Positions 62,831 through 64,000 of a DNA stretch of 64,000 nucleotides are shown one piece after another. The notes beneath the pieces were generated by a model that saw only the letters and a list, made by a program, of their open reading frames with translations, did not search any database and had not been told where the DNA came from. Every line of letters begins with the position of its first letter. Within the stretch, counting starts at the first letter, position 1. The DNA lies in NCBI GenBank assembly GCA_964007475.1, contig OZ023274.1:9821376-9885375 (forward strand), given 5' to 3'. The position numbers and the translations under genes were made by a program. This stretch comes from Hybos culiciformis (Eukaryota; Arthropoda; Insecta; Diptera; Hybotidae).

Positions 62831-64000
62831 GTAAGTGTTTAATACATAGTTTCTTTTTAGAGTAAATTTAGAGTAAATTTTATTCTTCCAAAAAGCTCTT
62901 AATATAATTTAATTTTTGATTAAAAAGAATTATTTTACACCGACATTAAAGTCAAATTTATTGTGGTAAAAATTCATGTATTAAATTAATTCACTGATAA
63001 AAAAAAATTGAAGTTATTAAGCTGATAAAACGTTTAAAAATAACAATTTTTTTATTCTCTGACCTATAACCCAAAAATCCACTTTAAATAATAAAATTTT
63101 ATAAGCCATTAACTTGTCATTTAAAAAAATATTTTTTTTATCTGAAATTACCATAAAGCATAGATTTACATTTTATTTTTATATTTTTTTGCTAATTTTT
63201 TTTTTTTTCAATAATTTTCGATAATTAAAGAAATTTATTCCAACAGGGCAATAATAATCGATTTTTAATCTCATTTCGCAAAAATTGTTTTTTTTTTTTT
63301 CAACATAAAGCTTTGTTGTACTAATTATGGGGTTTATATCAATTTTTATTTCCATAAACACAAAGCTCATGTTTTTAACCATTTTTGCTAACAAACCAAA
63401 AAAAATATTCCCTGGTTAAATGGCAATCGCAAAAGAAAAAAAAATTATATACCTATCTCATCTTTTGTAAAATATTTAAAAAAAAAAACTTGGTAACCTA
63501 AATTACCATTACACAACATTATCCCTGTTATGATCCTTTTAACTTAATTTCAATGATTTAATAATATCGCAGAATTTTTTTTTTTTTTTTACTTTGTTTC
63601 TAAAAATTGCTTGGGGAAAGAAAAGAAAATTAAAAGTAATTTATCAAAAAAAAAAAATGAAAATATATGTATATGAAAACCAATCTGTACCCACAAAAAA
63701 AAAGGAAAAAGGATGTTATGTAAAAATCTATTTGTAGACTTCTGTGAAAAATTCTTTTTAATTAATTTAAATTAAGCTTTGAAAATGTTTACTTGACATC
63801 GAAAATTTGGAAATTATGAAATATTAATTTGATTCGTATTATAATATAAAACATATATTATATATGTACAAAAAAAACACATAAAACACATATTCTCAAA
63901 TAAACTTCAATATAATCACAGACTATAATTACCCACAGACGAATAAATTCTTACAACTTTTTTTTTAAGAAAAATGATTAGCTCCATTTGATAGTGTTTG
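62831..64000 (+). other. Eip63E: Start of next Eip63E intron, to end of window
   Basis: Begins with GTAAGT after AGC AA (phase 2). No downstream exon is visible before 64000: I looked for a G-initial exon encoding the VALK-type catalytic lysine segment and the PFTAIRE helix and found none. Otherwise A/T-rich with poly-T runs and a small duplication of AGAGTAAATTT at about 62859-62880. Confidence 0.75.

Overview
This is a very A+T-rich, intron-dominated window from an animal nuclear genome. Homopolymer A/T runs of 8-20 nt occur every few hundred bases, there are TATGTATGTA-type tracts, and almost nothing reads as protein. The one gene I can assign with confidence is on the + strand. It is the N-terminal part of an insect PFTAIRE-type cyclin-dependent kinase, Eip63E (ecdysone-induced protein 63E, orthologue of vertebrate CDK14). 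The gene identity and sequence style suggest an insect, most likely a fly (Diptera); the species cannot be told from the window.

Gene layout: a first coding exon at 26851-26920 with its own splice acceptor, so at least one non-coding or alternative exon lies further upstream. A probable 36-nt in-phase microexon sits at 36918-36953. Coding exons follow at 56473-56535 (His-rich), 56632-56787 (Gly/His-rich linker), 62471-62670 (basic, Ser/Pro-rich linker) and 62739-62830 (start of the kinase domain, with the glycine loop GEGSYATV). The splice phases chain perfectly (1-1-1-1-0-2). Without the microexon the joined frame gives 193 complete codons. The catalytic lysine, the PFTAIRE helix and the rest of the kinase lie beyond 64000. 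Introns are strikingly unequal: 29.5 kb, 96 bp, 5.7 kb, 68 bp and more than 1.1 kb.

The long intron carries a textbook recursive-splice (ratchet) site at 44412/44413: a pyrimidine tract, then CAG directly joined to GTAAGT. It also holds a 0.26-kb MITE with TIRs of about 33 bp (28606-28870) and a possible internal TATA promoter (about 43512).

The 26.8 kb upstream has no assignable gene. It is either the 5' intron of longer Eip63E isoforms or intergenic DNA. It contains a complete non-autonomous DNA transposon of 1,896 bp at 8792-10687, with perfect 15-bp terminal inverted repeats, a perfect 8-bp target-site duplication, arrays of ATTGCC/ATTCCC motifs at both ends and an internal degenerate minisatellite. 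It also contains some low-confidence coding-like islands, the best being a 42-codon ORF at 6251-6379.

I saw no tRNA, rRNA or CRISPR features. Almost all open frames of 60-97 codons in the window are A/T-driven chance frames; the exceptions are the two that overlap Eip63E exons.
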